Source: Picochlorum sp. 'celeri' (taxonomy: Eukaryota; Chlorophyta; Trebouxiophyceae). Taken from it: a DNA stretch of 64,000 bases. Position numbers and translations under genes: made by a program. Location: assembly GCA_010909725.1 (NCBI GenBank), contig JAACMV010000002.1, positions 682,001 to 746,000 on the forward strand, in the 5' to 3' direction. Shown here one piece after another: positions 37,405-47,487 of this stretch; within the stretch, counting starts at the first letter, position 1; each line of letters starts with the position of its first letter. The notes beneath the pieces were generated by a model that ran no database searches, was not told the DNA's origin, and saw only the letters and a list, made by a program, of their open reading frames with translations.

Positions 37405-40400
37405 CTATGAGGAAGAGGTTTCTTTTGGTTTTGGCTTTGTTGCTTCATCAACGAGGTACACAAGTCCTCTAAAGTGCATTCCTGAATGGTTACTCAGAGA
37501 CATTTCGCACGTTCTCGACGTAGAATATCCATCAGAACATCCTGCGACGTTGAGGTGCTGGAGGGAGGACGAGGTCAATTCTGGGTACCTCATTCCCCTG
37601 TCACCCGCCATACCACAGCATGGAATGTTGGATGGAACCACCTCATTGGCACACATGGATGCTACCTTCATGAACGACTCCTCAATGCCCATTTTCTTTG
37701 AAGAACATGGAACATGGATGGCTACAGTATCCCTGACCTTTGAGAAGTCCAATTTATCGAGCATGAAGTGCCTGATAAACTCAACTGGTTCATACAGGGA
37801 GAAACGCAATGCTGGGTCAGACAAACCGGATTTGATCTGAGCCAAGCATGGCGATGTGTCGCACACGATTGGGTACTTTCCATTATCTGATGCTTTAAGC
37901 AAAGCTGCCTCGAGTTCAGATCCCTTCTTTGCTGCTGCATCCTTGAAACCTCTGCTGTTAAACATCATACCACAGCAGGATGATGACAATCCCTCAGGAT
38001 AAACCACCTCATACCCTCCTTTTTGGAAGATTGACAACAGCTTCTCATGCACACTTGCATTTTCCGTATCGTTCTTAGCTGGTCCCATGATTCGTGTCAC
38101 ACAGGCAGGAACATATACCACCTTTCTTGGGATGCCCTTCTCAGCTTCAACCGAGACCTCTGGAGCAGGTGGATTCATGTTCAATGGAGATGCAGCCTTT
38201 GGCATGTATGGGTTCCATTCTGGTACCATGTGTCCTGAAATCTTATTCAATGCTCTGGAAATAGTTTGAAGAGGCCATGGTCCGAGAATTTGATGGGCCA
38301 CATTGACAGCCCCAAGGAGTTTGTTAAATGTCCAAGCTGTTGCTCCAAAGTTATTTGCAACCATATCAGCCACCTTGCTTGCCTTTGGCATCTCATCCAT
38401 TGCTTCGCTTCTGATATGTTTCACTAATTCACCTGTGTTGATCTTCACGGGGCATTTCTCTTGGCACATACCATCAGCGGCACATGTATCAATTCCATCG
38501 TACTCGAAAGTCTTTGACATTTCGGCAAGTCTTTTTTCTTGCTCTGGCGTCCTGGATGGGATCGACTTCAATCGATAAATTTCCTTGAATACAGCAATGC
38601 GCTGTCTTGGCGTCAAAGTGAGATCCCTTGATGGACAGTTGCTCTCACAAAATCCGCATTCAATACAACGGTTCACGAGCTTGCTTGCTGTTGGGGATGG
38701 CTTCAAATTCTTCACATGCACCATAGCATCCTCATTCAAAATTACGCCAGGATTCAGCACATAATCAGGGTCAAAGATCTCCTTCAGCTCCCACATCAAT
38801 TCAGTTGCCTTGGCACCCCACTCCATCTCAACATATGGGGCCATGTTTCTACCAGTTCCGTGCTCTCCTTTCAGAGATCCTCTATGCTTCACTGCAACAA
38901 TGTGGCACATTTCATCCATCATGTCCTGGAAACGCTTCACTTCTTCTGGTGTACGGAACCCTTGAGAGAAGACAAGGTGCAAGTTTCCTTCGAGTGCATG
39001 ACCAAAGCAGGACGCATCATGGTATCCATGCTTTTCAAACATTTCAATGAGATCCATAGTCATGTCACCGAGCCTATCAGTTGGGCATGCAACATCCTCC
39101 AGAAGCATCGTCGTTCCATCCTCTCTCGCTCCTCCAACAATAGGAATGAGACCCTTTCTCACATCCCAGTACACCTTGGCATCCTTTTGGTCGTGTTTAA
39201 ACTCATATGCATCTAAAGATGTCTCCTTGCCAGGAGCAGGTCCAAATGGAAGCTGAGATCCTTCCAGCGCTACTCGAATCTCCTCAATACGAGCCTTCAA
39301 ATCTTCTTCAGTCTGACCTCTGCATTCAATCAATAGAGCTGCAGCCATTGGGCCACACCCATCAATATCTGGTACCAGGCGAGTCATGTCTTCATTCCCA
39401 GCACACTCCCTCAATGAAGCCCTGTCGAACATTTCTACAGCATCTACAGATGTTTGAGATCTAAGGACAGCAGCTGCTTGGCAGGCGGCCTTCACATGAG
39501 GGAACATGACGAATGCAGATGCCTTATTTGGCCACTCTGGCACAGTATTGTAGGTCACCTGTGACACAAATCCCAATGTTCCTTCGCTTCCAATGATCAC
39601 TCTCTTGATAATCTCAATCGGATCATCTATTGGAAAATCAACCAAAGCGTTCAAAGAATACCCAGTCGTGCACTTGATGGCAAACTTTCTGCGAATAAGA
39701 GAAGCCAATTGCTTATCCGACTGCACCCTCTTGGCCAAGTCCACCACCTTGCTCACCAAATCAGCATGAGACTTCAAAAATGCCTGCCTACTTTCCTCGC
39801 TCGATGTATCCAACACAGTACCATCAACAAAAACCACCCGGAGATCCTTCAACGTGTGATATGTATTCTGTGATACACCGCAGCACATTCCAGAGGAGTT
39901 GTTTGACACAATGCCTCCAATCATGCATGAATCGATAGATGATGGATCTGGACCAATTTTATACTGTACTGGAAGCTTATTCTTGATCTTGTGCTGTGCC
40001 AAAATCCTATTCACCTCACCCCCAATCAACCCAGGCTCGACGGTAATGCTGCTTCCATCCCCATGAACTGTGAAATTCCTAAAATTCTTACCAGTGTGTG
40101 AAATCTTCACCAAAACAGAATCCGTCAAAGCCTGGCCAGACAAAGATGTACCGGCAGCCCTGAATGTAATAGGAACCCCATGCTTCTTAGCAATCGGCAA
40201 CAGCTTGATCGCCTCCTCCTCCGAATGCATCTTGACCACCAACTTTGGATTCAAACGATAAAAACTCGCATCTGTCCCATACGCAAAAGTCCTCACCGGA
40301 TCCGTGAATTGCCTTGTCTTGGGCACAAACTCTGAAATCTCCTCGATAAATGCGGCATACCTCCCATCTTCAATTCGACGCCCATCCATGTTTTCAAATG

Positions 40401-40740
40401 CCGTCACCTTGCGATCAAGCTCGTGAGGCTCTACAATGGAAATAGCCCCAACCTCATCAATTCGAGTCAATGGTAACGCAGAAGGCTCAACCTTGGTCTC
40501 TACCATCTGTTGCGCAGCTGGTTGCGATGCTGCTGGTCGGGTTTGCTGAAAGCGTCCATGTCCACCACGGAATTCCTCAAAGTTCTCCAACCCCTTCTTT
40601 CCCTTGCCCTTACTCACCAGACCTCGAGTACTGGTATTCAACAACCCATATGCATTGTTATCAGTAGAAACACTACCACCAGCGCCCCTTTTGGTGACAA
40701 CAAGATTGTCCAACACGCGTGACACAAGGCGTCGTCTCAT
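37405..40740 (-). CDS. GYD1: Glycolate dehydrogenase, mitochondrial (D-LDH-like FAD + Fe-S fusion)
   Basis: A single uninterrupted frame of 1,111 residues, close to the size of the Chlamydomonas enzyme. Oxidises glycolate to glyoxylate, passing electrons to the respiratory chain rather than to oxygen. The presequence is MRRRLVSRVLDNLVVTKRG. The GlcD-like FAD domain has KKHGVPITFRAAGTSLSGQA, MIGGIVSNNSSGMCCGVSQN, ALVDFPIDDPIEIIKRVIIG and FGHALEGNLHLVFSQ. The GlcF-like part has CIECGFCESNCPSRD and CAADGMCQEKCPV for two 4Fe-4S clusters, then CCG-type motifs SSSCCGMMFNSRGF and IPCCGMAGDRGMRYPELT. It is head-to-head with serine:glyoxylate aminotransferase. The absence of introns is unusual in this window. 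A D-lactate dehydrogenase role is the main alternative. Confidence 0.92.
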   Translation of the reverse strand: MRRRLVSRVLDNLVVTKRGAGGSVSTDNNAYGLLNTSTRGLVSKGKGKKGLENFEEFRGGHGRFQQTRPAASQPAAQQMVETKVEPSALPLTRIDEVGAISIVEPHELDRKVTAFENMDGRRIEDGRYAAFIEEISEFVPKTRQFTDPVRTFAYGTDASFYRLNPKLVVKMHSEEEAIKLLPIAKKHGVPITFRAAGTSLSGQALTDSVLVKISHTGKNFRNFTVHGDGSSITVEPGLIGGEVNRILAQHKIKNKLPVQYKIGPDPSSIDSCMIGGIVSNNSSGMCCGVSQNTYHTLKDLRVVFVDGTVLDTSSEESRQAFLKSHADLVSKVVDLAKRVQSDKQLASLIRRKFAIKCTTGYSLNALVDFPIDDPIEIIKRVIIGSEGTLGFVSQVTYNTVPEWPNKASAFVMFPHVKAACQAAAVLRSQTSVDAVEMFDRASLRECAGNEDMTRLVPDIDGCGPMAAALLIECRGQTEEDLKARIEEIRVALEGSQLPFGPAPGKETSLDAYEFKHDQKDAKVYWDVRKGLIPIVGGAREDGTTMLLEDVACPTDRLGDMTMDLIEMFEKHGYHDASCFGHALEGNLHLVFSQGFRTPEEVKRFQDMMDEMCHIVAVKHRGSLKGEHGTGRNMAPYVEMEWGAKATELMWELKEIFDPDYVLNPGVILNEDAMVHVKNLKPSPTASKLVNRCIECGFCESNCPSRDLTLTPRQRIAVFKEIYRLKSIPSRTPEQEKRLAEMSKTFEYDGIDTCAADGMCQEKCPVKINTGELVKHIRSEAMDEMPKASKVADMVANNFGATAWTFNKLLGAVNVAHQILGPWPLQTISRALNKISGHMVPEWNPYMPKAASPLNMNPPAPEVSVEAEKGIPRKVVYVPACVTRIMGPAKNDTENASVHEKLLSIFQKGGYEVVYPEGLSSSCCGMMFNSRGFKDAAAKKGSELEAALLKASDNGKYPIVCDTSPCLAQIKSGLSDPALRFSLYEPVEFIRHFMLDKLDFSKVRDTVAIHVPCSSKKMGIEESFMKVASMCANEVVPSNIPCCGMAGDRGMRYPELTSSSLQHLNVAGCSDGYSTSRTCEMSLSNHSGMHFRGLVYLVDEATKPKPKETSSS

Positions 40741-41136
40741 GGTATTACGACACTATGAAATCAATCAAATCAGTCTTAATGGAATATAAATGAAATACCA
40801 TCAATGGCATTGCCAGGGTCTGGGAGTGTCATAGTCAAAATCTCCCATCTGGATATCACCAATACTGGGGGTGGCGCCTTGTTCGTAGTAGACTAGTCTT
40901 CGTAGTAGAGTACCCTGTCCTTTGGTTCATCTCCAGGGCACGTACTACAAGCATCGTTGGTATCAACGGATGGCAGATACAATTACCTCTGATTTTGATA
41001 TCTGAGAATTTAATAGAGTATTACTACGAGAAGAAGGGTCTCCTACCACGAACATATTGTATTCTGTCATACAGGCAAGGGTCTTTGTTGAAGCCAGATA
41101 CAGTAACAAACACTACGACGAGTAATATCCGTGACG
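40741..41136. promoter_or_regulatory. Divergent promoter, glycolate dehydrogenase / serine:glyoxylate aminotransferase
   Basis: 396 bp serve two consecutive-step photorespiratory genes. TTCGTAGTAG occurs at 40882-40891 and 40899-40908, the second followed directly by AGTACCCT (40909-40916). The inverted core TACTACGA lies at 41022-41029, with a further ACTACGA near 41112. Shared words with the 14.6-kb aminotransferase promoter suggest common control. This is inference from sequence. Confidence 0.5.
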
Positions 41137-42569
41137 ATGATGTTGAGACAGTCTCGTAAAGTATCAAAGATTGTTCAGAGGGCAATGAGCTCTATGCCGG
41201 CCTTTGCGGAGGAGGTGTGTCGATGTTGGTGACATGTGACATGTATTGGTGGTTTCTAAACCTCGTGGGTTTTGGGGTGTGGTGCTGATCAAATATCTGT
41301 TTTTGAATATAGGTTGCTTCTGAAGCAAAGAAAACCTCCACGAGGGCACCATTTTCGTATGAACCTCCTGGGAGGAACCACTTGTTCGTTCCAGGTCCGG
41401 TGAATATTCACGACAATGTCTTGAGGGCTATGCATGTGGGTGGCCAGAATCACCGCGATGCTTGGTTCCCAGAGTTTTACAAGACGTGTTTGGAGGAGAG
41501 TAAGATGATCTTTGGCACGACCAAGGGTACTCCAATCTTCTGGCCTGGTACTGGAACTGGTGGGTGGGAAGCTGCTCTGACGAATACGCTTTCTCCAGGA
41601 GACAAAGTCGTGACCTTCAGATATGGACTCTTCTCTCATCTCTGGATTGATATGATGCAGCGCCTCGGACTTGATGTGGAGGTGATTGACTGCAGATGGG
41701 GAGATGGAGCTGATGAGGAGCGTCTTGCAGAAGTATTGAAGGCTGACACTGAGAAGAAGATCAAGGCTGTGTGTGTCGTTCATAATGAGACCACTACTGG
41801 TGTGACATCAGATATTGGTCATGTGAGGACGACGATGAATGAATTTTCTCATCCAGCAATGCTTTTGGTTGACGGTGTGTCTTCCATTGGAGCATTGGAC
41901 TTTAAGTTTGATGAGTGGGGTGTTGATGTGGCCGTCACTGGTTCTCAAAAGGCACTCTCTCTTCCAACTGGTTTGGCTGTGGTGTGTGCTTCTGAGAAGG
42001 CCATTGCTGCGAGCAAGACTGCGACATCCAAGAGAGTGTATTTTGACTTTGCTGATATGCTTAGAACAAATCCATCTGGCAATGTGCCATACACACCAGA
42101 GCTTCAGATGTTGTATGGCCTCAGGGAATCTTTGAAGATGTTGAGAGAGGAAGGTATGGAGAATGTCGTTGCACGTCATCACCGCTTGGCAGAGGGAACC
42201 CGTCGCGCTGTGGCTGGATGGGGTCTGGAGACACTCTGCAAAAACCCACGCTGGTACTCTGACTCTCTGACTGTGATCGAAACTCCTGAGGGGATTGATT
42301 CACAGAAGATTGTAGATATTGCGTACGCAAAGTACAACATGTCTTTGGGCATTGGATTGGACAGAGTCAAGGGCAAGGTGTTCAGAATCGGACACCTTGG
42401 AAACATGGATGAAATAATGCTGAGTGGAGCCCTTAGCGGCGTCGAATTGGCCTTGAAAGATGCAGGTGTGCCAATTACTCTTGGAAGCGGTGTCTCCAAG
42501 GCCATGGAGTACTGGAGCGAGACAATGGAGGTCATCCCAACACGGGAGCACTTGGTGCAAGAAGCCTAA
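41137..42569 (+). CDS. SGAT: Serine:glyoxylate aminotransferase, mitochondrial-type
   Basis: Exons 41137-41214 and 41313-42569. Transfers the amino group of serine to glyoxylate, giving hydroxypyruvate (the HPR substrate) and glycine. The presequence MMLRQSRKVSKIVQRAMSSM precedes PPGRNHLFVPGPVNIHDNVL, the family start. Then come RDAWFPEFYKTCLEESKMIF, PIFWPGTGTGGWEAALTNTL, VCVVHNETTTGVTSDIGHVR, LLVDGVSSIGALDFKFDEWG and the PLP Lys in AVTGSQKALSLPTGLAVV. The C-terminus HLVQEA has no PTS1, unlike land-plant SGAT (SRI). About 400 residues, as usual. Confidence 0.94.
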
Positions 42570-42612
42570 TATGAAATGATTTTCTCCTCGATTTTGTACA
42601 AAAATTATACAT

Positions 42613-43410
42613 TTAATACGATGAACCTCGATTATTTTCCCATATATCATCAATCACTCCAAAGTCTAGTGGCTGGAGGTCAGGGGCACTGTGGTCATCT
42701 GTCACCATGTATGCATCTTCATCCTCTGATTCCTCATCTTCCTCATCCTCCTCGAAATCTATGTAGGGTTCTTCATCATTAAAATCCCGTCGTAATTGTA
42801 CAGCCTGACCAAGAACGTGTCCAAGAATCTGGGATGTATCATCCACCATGTCCAAGGACATTGAATGGATTATAGGAGGAATACCAACATCATACAGCAC
42901 TTGAACAATCTCCAACTGATTTAGTTGCCTACATACAATAGTAGTCCATCCTGAATTATACGCTTGTACCGGACAGGTGAATAAAAAGCATAGCAACACG
43001 TACGGAATATTTTGAAACAACAAAACCCTTTCCTGTCCCCACCCACCTCCGTCTATCCAATCAGGAGGTATTGGACTCGACCAGTCTGGCTCAGAGCCTT
43101 CCTGAAAGACCTGTTGAACAGGTGTATATAGCAAATCAGAGGAACACACAATCATTTCAATGGCATTGCCACCTGCCTCATCGAGTGCCATTCGAATAAT
43201 TGGCATCTCGGCTACCAAAAACCCAGCCAAAACCATACCCATTTTACCATCATTTTCATAATGATCGTATGTGCTGGATCGTATGTGGGATTTAGAGCTG
43301 TATAAATTCTTCGGTGGAGCGAAAGCGAATGCATTCCTCCCATGCGGACGTGTATGCTGCCTCCGAGATGCTACATACCGATGATAGCACGCGAAAGAGG
43401 TAGAAGACAT
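42613..43410 (-). CDS. Unknown protein, probably plastid-targeted, acidic C-terminus
   Basis: The Ser/Arg-rich N-terminus (MSSTSFACYHRYVASRRQHT) looks like a transit peptide. A conserved-looking core follows: GMVLAGFLVAEMPIIRMALD, IEMIVCSSDLLYTPVQQVFQ, WSSPIPPDWIDGGGWGQERV. A 75-nt intron probably interrupts it (donor after FQNIP, acceptor TATGTAG), rejoining as QLNQLEIVQVLYDVGIPPII. The intron length is a multiple of three and has no stop, so retention would stay in frame. The C-terminal part has a run of Asp/Glu (DFEEDEEDEESEDEDAY). I do not know the family. It is convergent with the aminotransferase at 43 bp. Confidence 0.6.
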   Translation of the reverse strand: MSSTSFACYHRYVASRRQHTRPHGRNAFAFAPPKNLYSSKSHIRSSTYDHYENDGKMGMVLAGFLVAEMPIIRMALDEAGGNAIEMIVCSSDLLYTPVQQVFQEGSEPDWSSPIPPDWIDGGGWGQERVLLFQNIPYVLLCFLFTCPVQAYNSGWTTIVCRQLNQLEIVQVLYDVGIPPIIHSMSLDMVDDTSQILGHVLGQAVQLRRDFNDEEPYIDFEEDEEDEESEDEDAYMVTDDHSAPDLQPLDFGVIDDIWENNRGSSY

Positions 43411-43797
43411 TGTATTAAATACTTGATATGAGTCATGGAAGCACAGCTGGACAGGTCAATGAGGTCGAATTTTGAAAAAAAATGTTTGAATTAAGAAGTC
43501 AGCTGCACTGAGCAGAATATGCATGTACCAAGCATCATTCGTCATGTGGATCCTGTACCCATCCAACTATGGATACAGAGTGATTACACTAGCATCCAAG
43601 TTACCGTATGGCAACCACCATTGGATTTGAATGCATTCACCATGTTGTGTTTCATATGAAATTCTAGGTTCCTAGATCCTTGGATAGGACGCGGCATAAA
43701 CGAATATTCTCCAAGGCACCCTTGCCGGAAGAACAAAATCAAATACAATTACCATGAAAATATAGTTCATATTAATATTGCAAAGGTCATTCGCGGC
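43411..43797. other. Intergenic spacer
   Basis: 387 bp, presumably promoter of the unknown protein on the minus strand and 5' region of a small plus-strand reading frame. I see no repeat or RNA gene. Confidence 0.3.
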
Positions 43798-43965
43798 ATG
43801 GGTAATGCAGCAATTTACGATTCCATACTCCGTCAACAGAAGGAGTCGAGGGACTCTCGGAGGAAGAAGCAAATCGCAAAGGCTGCTAGTACAAAGGAAC
43901 GACTGAGACGCACAAGCGATCGTCTGAAAAACTTGAACGCTCGAAAGGAAGCGGAGAAGAAGTGA
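43798..43965 (+). CDS. Possible 55-residue basic protein
   Basis: Opens MGNAAIYDSILRQQKESRDS and ends NARKEAEKK; highly charged and predicted helical. The MGN start could be N-myristoylated. The frame is open upstream for some distance, so this may be the last exon of a longer gene. Support is the sensible composition and its place between two minus-strand genes; I know no homologue. Confidence 0.35.
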   Translation: MGNAAIYDSILRQQKESRDSRRKKQIAKAASTKERLRRTSDRLKNLNARKEAEKK

Positions 43966-44029
43966 ACTTTTGTACAGTATCTGATGACCACAATTACATG
44001 GGAAAATGTGGCTGCATTTCTATTCTATT

Positions 44030-44689
44030 CTAATCAGTGGCAGGGACCCATCGTCCTTTCCCTGTAGCTTGATCTATTTCCCAAATTTCCTCAGTATCTT
44101 GGTACCTATATCCTTTGGCAGCACCCCCCTGCAATGGGTATACACAGTATCATTCACTTGTTTATACGCTCTATTAACGAATAATTCATGTAATACACAC
44201 AAGAATCCGTGCTACAGTGCATAGCAAGTGACGTACATCTAATATAGAGAAAAGGTAATCTTCTACTTTCTGCACCGTGTCCTTGGACACATTGATTGGC
44301 TCTCTAAACACTCTCTGCCTGGCATTACGAAGTGGCGGTGTGACTCCATCTCGCACCTCTCCTGTCGTGGACTCTTCTTCTATAAGGTCGCCGACAACCA
44401 ATACCTGGCCCACGTCCCCTGTTTTTACTAAATTAACTTCATCATATGACTTGTAGCATTCGGTTACCCCTGGAAGGTTGAGAACTGTGAGCTGGTATTG
44501 CTTCCCTTGAAAACGAAGAACTCCATTGTAATTGCTCTTATCGAAAACAATCTGGAGATGGTCACTAACATTTTCTTCTTCTCTTAAAATCTTTCTAATT
44601 GTCTCAGCAAGAGCAGGGTCCCTCACTCGCAGGATGAATTCCTCTTCAAACTTCCACTCTCCAAGGATTTCATCCCTTCGTGCAGCCAT
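44030..44689 (-). CDS. TAF7: TFIID subunit TAF7 (short form)
   Basis: Exons 44689-44237 and 44128-44030. TAF7 binds TAF1 within TFIID and controls promoter loading of RNA polymerase II. The start MAARRDEILGEWKFEEEFIL enters the TAFII55 domain: LRFQGKQYQLTVLNLPGVTE, YDEVNLVKTGDVGQVLVVGD and the hallmark RDGVTPPLRNARQRVF. The final exon adds GGAAKGYRYQDTEEIWEIDQ and stops. At about 183 residues it keeps only the N-terminal domain and lacks the long acidic/coiled C-terminal half of animal and fungal TAF7. An upstream in-frame Met at 44764 would add 25 residues without family resemblance. Confidence 0.9.
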
Positions 44690-44935
44690 TCTCTTTTCCT
44701 TTCTGTCGTGATGAAGTAGAGGGAAGAGAAAATGCTTTTTTGGACGTGGCAAAGCGAATAGCACTCATGCCTGTAGATTCGGGGGCATGGAGTCCATGCC
44801 ATCCAAGGCCTACGGTCCAGGGCATACGTTGATGGGAGTGTGCATCACTGCATTACCCTCTGTCGATGTTTCTTACATCTATGTTCGAAGTGCAAGGTAT
44901 ACTTTCAAAAATCATTGGAAAACTTTAGAAGAAAG

Positions 44936-44958
44936 ATATATATATATATATATATATA
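44936..44958. repeat. (AT)n microsatellite directly before a start codon
   Basis: An uninterrupted alternation of A and T of about 23 bases ends two bases before the ATG of the S1-like ribosomal protein gene, so it lies in the 5' UTR or core promoter. Confidence 0.85.
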
Positions 44959-44959
44959 C

Positions 44960-45875
44960 ATGCAGCGAATAAGGAATAGGGGTCTGCAGCGTCTCATATC
45001 CAGAGTGGTTGCCTCTGAAGAGGCAAGGTGGGCAACAGCCGGGTATTCTACCGTTGCCAAGTCGATTCTTGAGATTGATGATGCACAGAAATTTGTAGAT
45101 TCTATATTTGGAGATGATTTGGCGTATGTCAAGAAGCGCCTGAAATCTGTGCTCGATAGGCCTGTTCAACCTGGGAAGTCTGCTGAGGAATTATCACCTT
45201 CTGAGCGAGAGGTATGGCAATCTTTGGTAGAAGGCGTGGTTATTCAGATTTAAAGTCATAGTTGGATTTTTGCAGGCTATCTTTGAATTATTTCGGCTTC
45301 ATAATTCGTCTATGAAGGTGTCTGGGGGTCATATGATAAAGGCAAAGGTGATCAAGAAGGACAAGAAGAAGATTATTTTGGATACTGGGGTGAAGATGGC
45401 AACGATTGGGACTCACGAAATTACGCCTGACTCTATCTTGGAGAAGGCACCAGGGCCTCGGGATGATGGATCTGTGTGTGTGGGTGATACAGTGCAAGTG
45501 TTTTTGGAAAGTGTGGAAACACCAGAAGGTGACATGCTGGTGACTGGGCAAGAGTCCGCAGTGCAGAGAAGGACAAAGGCTGTATGGGCGGAGCTGCTGG
45601 AAAGATTAAAGGATGGAAAGCCTGTGAAAGGACGTTTGTTGAATTCGCTGGCAGGAGGATATTCTGTGGGTGTAGCTGGTATTGTTTGCTTCCTCCCAAA
45701 CAGGAATGCATCCAAGATAACCGTTTCACAAATAGGCGAACTTGCAGATTATAGAGTCATACAAATGAATGCATCTAGAAGCAATGTGGTTTTGGAAGAT
45801 TGTAGATTGCAGCATAGAAAGCATGGCAAGACCAGTAAGAGGCCTGCCCGGAGGGGTGAATTACTCCGATATTAG
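44960..45875 (+). CDS. S1-domain ribosomal protein, probably mitochondrial bS1m
   Basis: Exons 44960-45211 and 45276-45875, 283 residues. The presequence MQRIRNRGLQRLISRVVASE is of mitochondrial type. Bacterial S1-like repeats follow: IIDTG-type strands (KIILDTGVKMATIGTHEITP), DTVQVFLESVETPEGDMLVT with SxxR-like QESAVQRRTKAVWAELLERL, then an S1 unit KPVKGRLLNSLAGGYSVGVA with GIVCFLPNR. It is much shorter than six-domain bacterial S1, like algal mitochondrial S1. It takes part in mRNA binding on the small subunit. TGTAA at 45882 follows the stop. Confidence 0.75.
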
Positions 45876-45907
45876 ATACAGTGTAACACATGGATTTTTA
45901 TTACAAA

Positions 45908-46478
45908 TCATAAATGTTTGATACATAAATATATGACTTCCACAGCAGTCCCCTTGCTGAGCATCTCCTGATCCCGAGGATACCAGTTTGATCTCTCAAG
46001 CAGTGTTGCAACCAAGCTGCAAAGGGCATCACACTAGAGTCTCTCTTGGGGTGCCTTGACTGAGGGCACCACTCCATAGACTTTTCCTTTACCAAGCTGG
46101 CTTGATTTTGGTATAGTTGAAGTCGTCCACGGTCTTGATGGACATGGCAGATTGTGATTTATGAGGCGGTCTTGGAGCAGTGGCTCCAACAGCGGACGTC
46201 TGCTTAACAGCAATGGTCTGCTTGACAGCAGTATCCCTATCCTTGACGACTGTCCAGTTTGCCTTGCTGTCGACGCCTGCAGCCACGGTGGGCTGCTGCT
46301 CTATGTTGGCCGCTGCTTTCCTGGCACGCTTGTTCTGTCGCCTCCTGAAATTCTTCTTGGCAGCCTTGGAGTACTGCTCGGCAGGCTCCGGCACCGCCAC
46401 CGCCAGCAGCCCTCTTTGGAACAGTGGCGTGGGGTGCTTCCATGTGTTGGCACGGCGTGGTCTGAACTTCTTGGCCAC
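45908..46478 (-). CDS. Unknown basic protein, locally duplicated gene (5' end unresolved)
   Basis: The coding exon from 46478 reads AKKFRPRRANTWKHPTPLFQ then KAAKKNFRRRQNKRARKAA, an Ala/Thr-rich linker and SIKTVDDFNYTKIKPA. The frame seems to end at KPAW, but a 76-nt intron (donor TTG-GTAAAG, acceptor CCCTTTGCAG) continues it as CLVATLLERSNWYPRDQEML to a stop at 45908. The exon is preceded by an acceptor (CTGCAG), so an upstream exon exists, perhaps near 46700-46850; I could not fix it. Local base composition is more GC-rich than the neighbours. The family is unknown; a very basic N-terminus suggests nucleic-acid or ribosome binding. Confidence 0.45.
45935..46163. repeat. Duplicated segment A, copy 1
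   Basis: 229 bp matching 47259-47487 without indels and with only a handful of substitutions. It covers the last exons and an intron of the unknown gene. Confidence 0.9.
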
Positions 46479-46850
46479 TGCAGCATGTCACAGAAATACG
46501 TGTGAGATCATCATCATGTCCACGGTGGCATCGAAGAAGACACGGGCACAGACTGGCGTCCAGGTGGGATCCTGGCAAGCAGCGGGCAAGGCCATGACAA
46601 AGCGGGTCTCGTGTGTTAACAACGCCACCCAACTCCCGTTGTCACCACCCACCATGCCCCCCAAACCCACCTCCCCGGGGGCTCAAACACTGTAATATGA
46701 TATAAGACACGTACTTGGGATAACGATAACAGCAATGCGCGCTTGATGAGCGAGTCGGTATGAACTCGAATCGAATCAGATCGTGAGCAGTGGAACGAGT
46801 TCCCTTGTGTTTGTGGTGCTTGCGTGCTTGTTTGGCAGTCACGGTAGCAC

Positions 46851-47002
46851 GTGTATGTTTTGAGTGTCAGTTATCTGACGTTGCGATGTTGTTTGTTGTA
46901 TTTTGTTTGCGGGAGGTGGTTGGTATGGTGGTGCATTTGAGCGGTTGTTGGGTCCCGATGGCGCCTGGGGGGTCCTGTCTCATCCCCTCCCATGGCGCCG
47001 GG
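46851..47002. repeat. Duplicated segment B, copy 1
   Basis: Matches 47491-47627 with several substitutions and a stretch of about 15 bp absent from copy 2. It lies upstream of the same gene on its strand and contains repeated GATGGCGCC / CATGGCGCC words. Confidence 0.85.
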
Positions 47003-47258
47003 TGCTGGATGGGAGAGCGAGCGTACGATGGGCATTTCCTTTCGACCGCCCTCCCGCAACGGAATGAAAGCACCGCCAAGCAACAGATTGTCAAATGTCG
47101 GTTGAACGCAAGGGCAGTGCGAGTTCCTTGGATATGAAGGCAGGCCTGACACACATGTGCCCAGGTGGTGTGAGTAGATACAGGCATAGTAGGGTTACAC
47201 GTCATGGCGTGATTGATTCATACAAATTTGTGCATTTACATACAGTGTGAGAATGTGT

Positions 47259-47487
47259 GACTTCCACAGCAGTCCCCTTGCTGAGCATCTCCTGGTCCCG
47301 AGGATACCAGTTTGATCTCTCAAGCAGTGTTGCAACCAAGCTGCAAAAGGCATCACACTAGAGTCTCTCTTGGGGTGCCTTGGCTGAAGGCACCACTCCA
47401 TAGACTTTTCCTTTACCAAGCTGGCTTGATTTTGGTATAGTTGAAGTCGTCCACGGTCTTGATGGACATGGAAGATTGTGATATATG
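47259..47487. repeat. Duplicated segment A, copy 2
   Basis: The partner of 45935-46163, same orientation, same length. Confidence 0.9.

Noticed and set aside
37405..40740. D-lactate dehydrogenase as the name for the 1,111-residue protein
   Set aside because: The fused FAD plus two 4Fe-4S plus CCG layout and length fit green algal glycolate dehydrogenase, and the neighbours are photorespiratory. Substrate cannot be proven by reading.
46180..46695. Long plus-strand open frame over the unknown GC-rich gene
   Set aside because: Composition is that of an antisense shadow (Leu/Ala/Thr-rich) and the minus strand has coherent exons with splice sites preserved in the duplicate.
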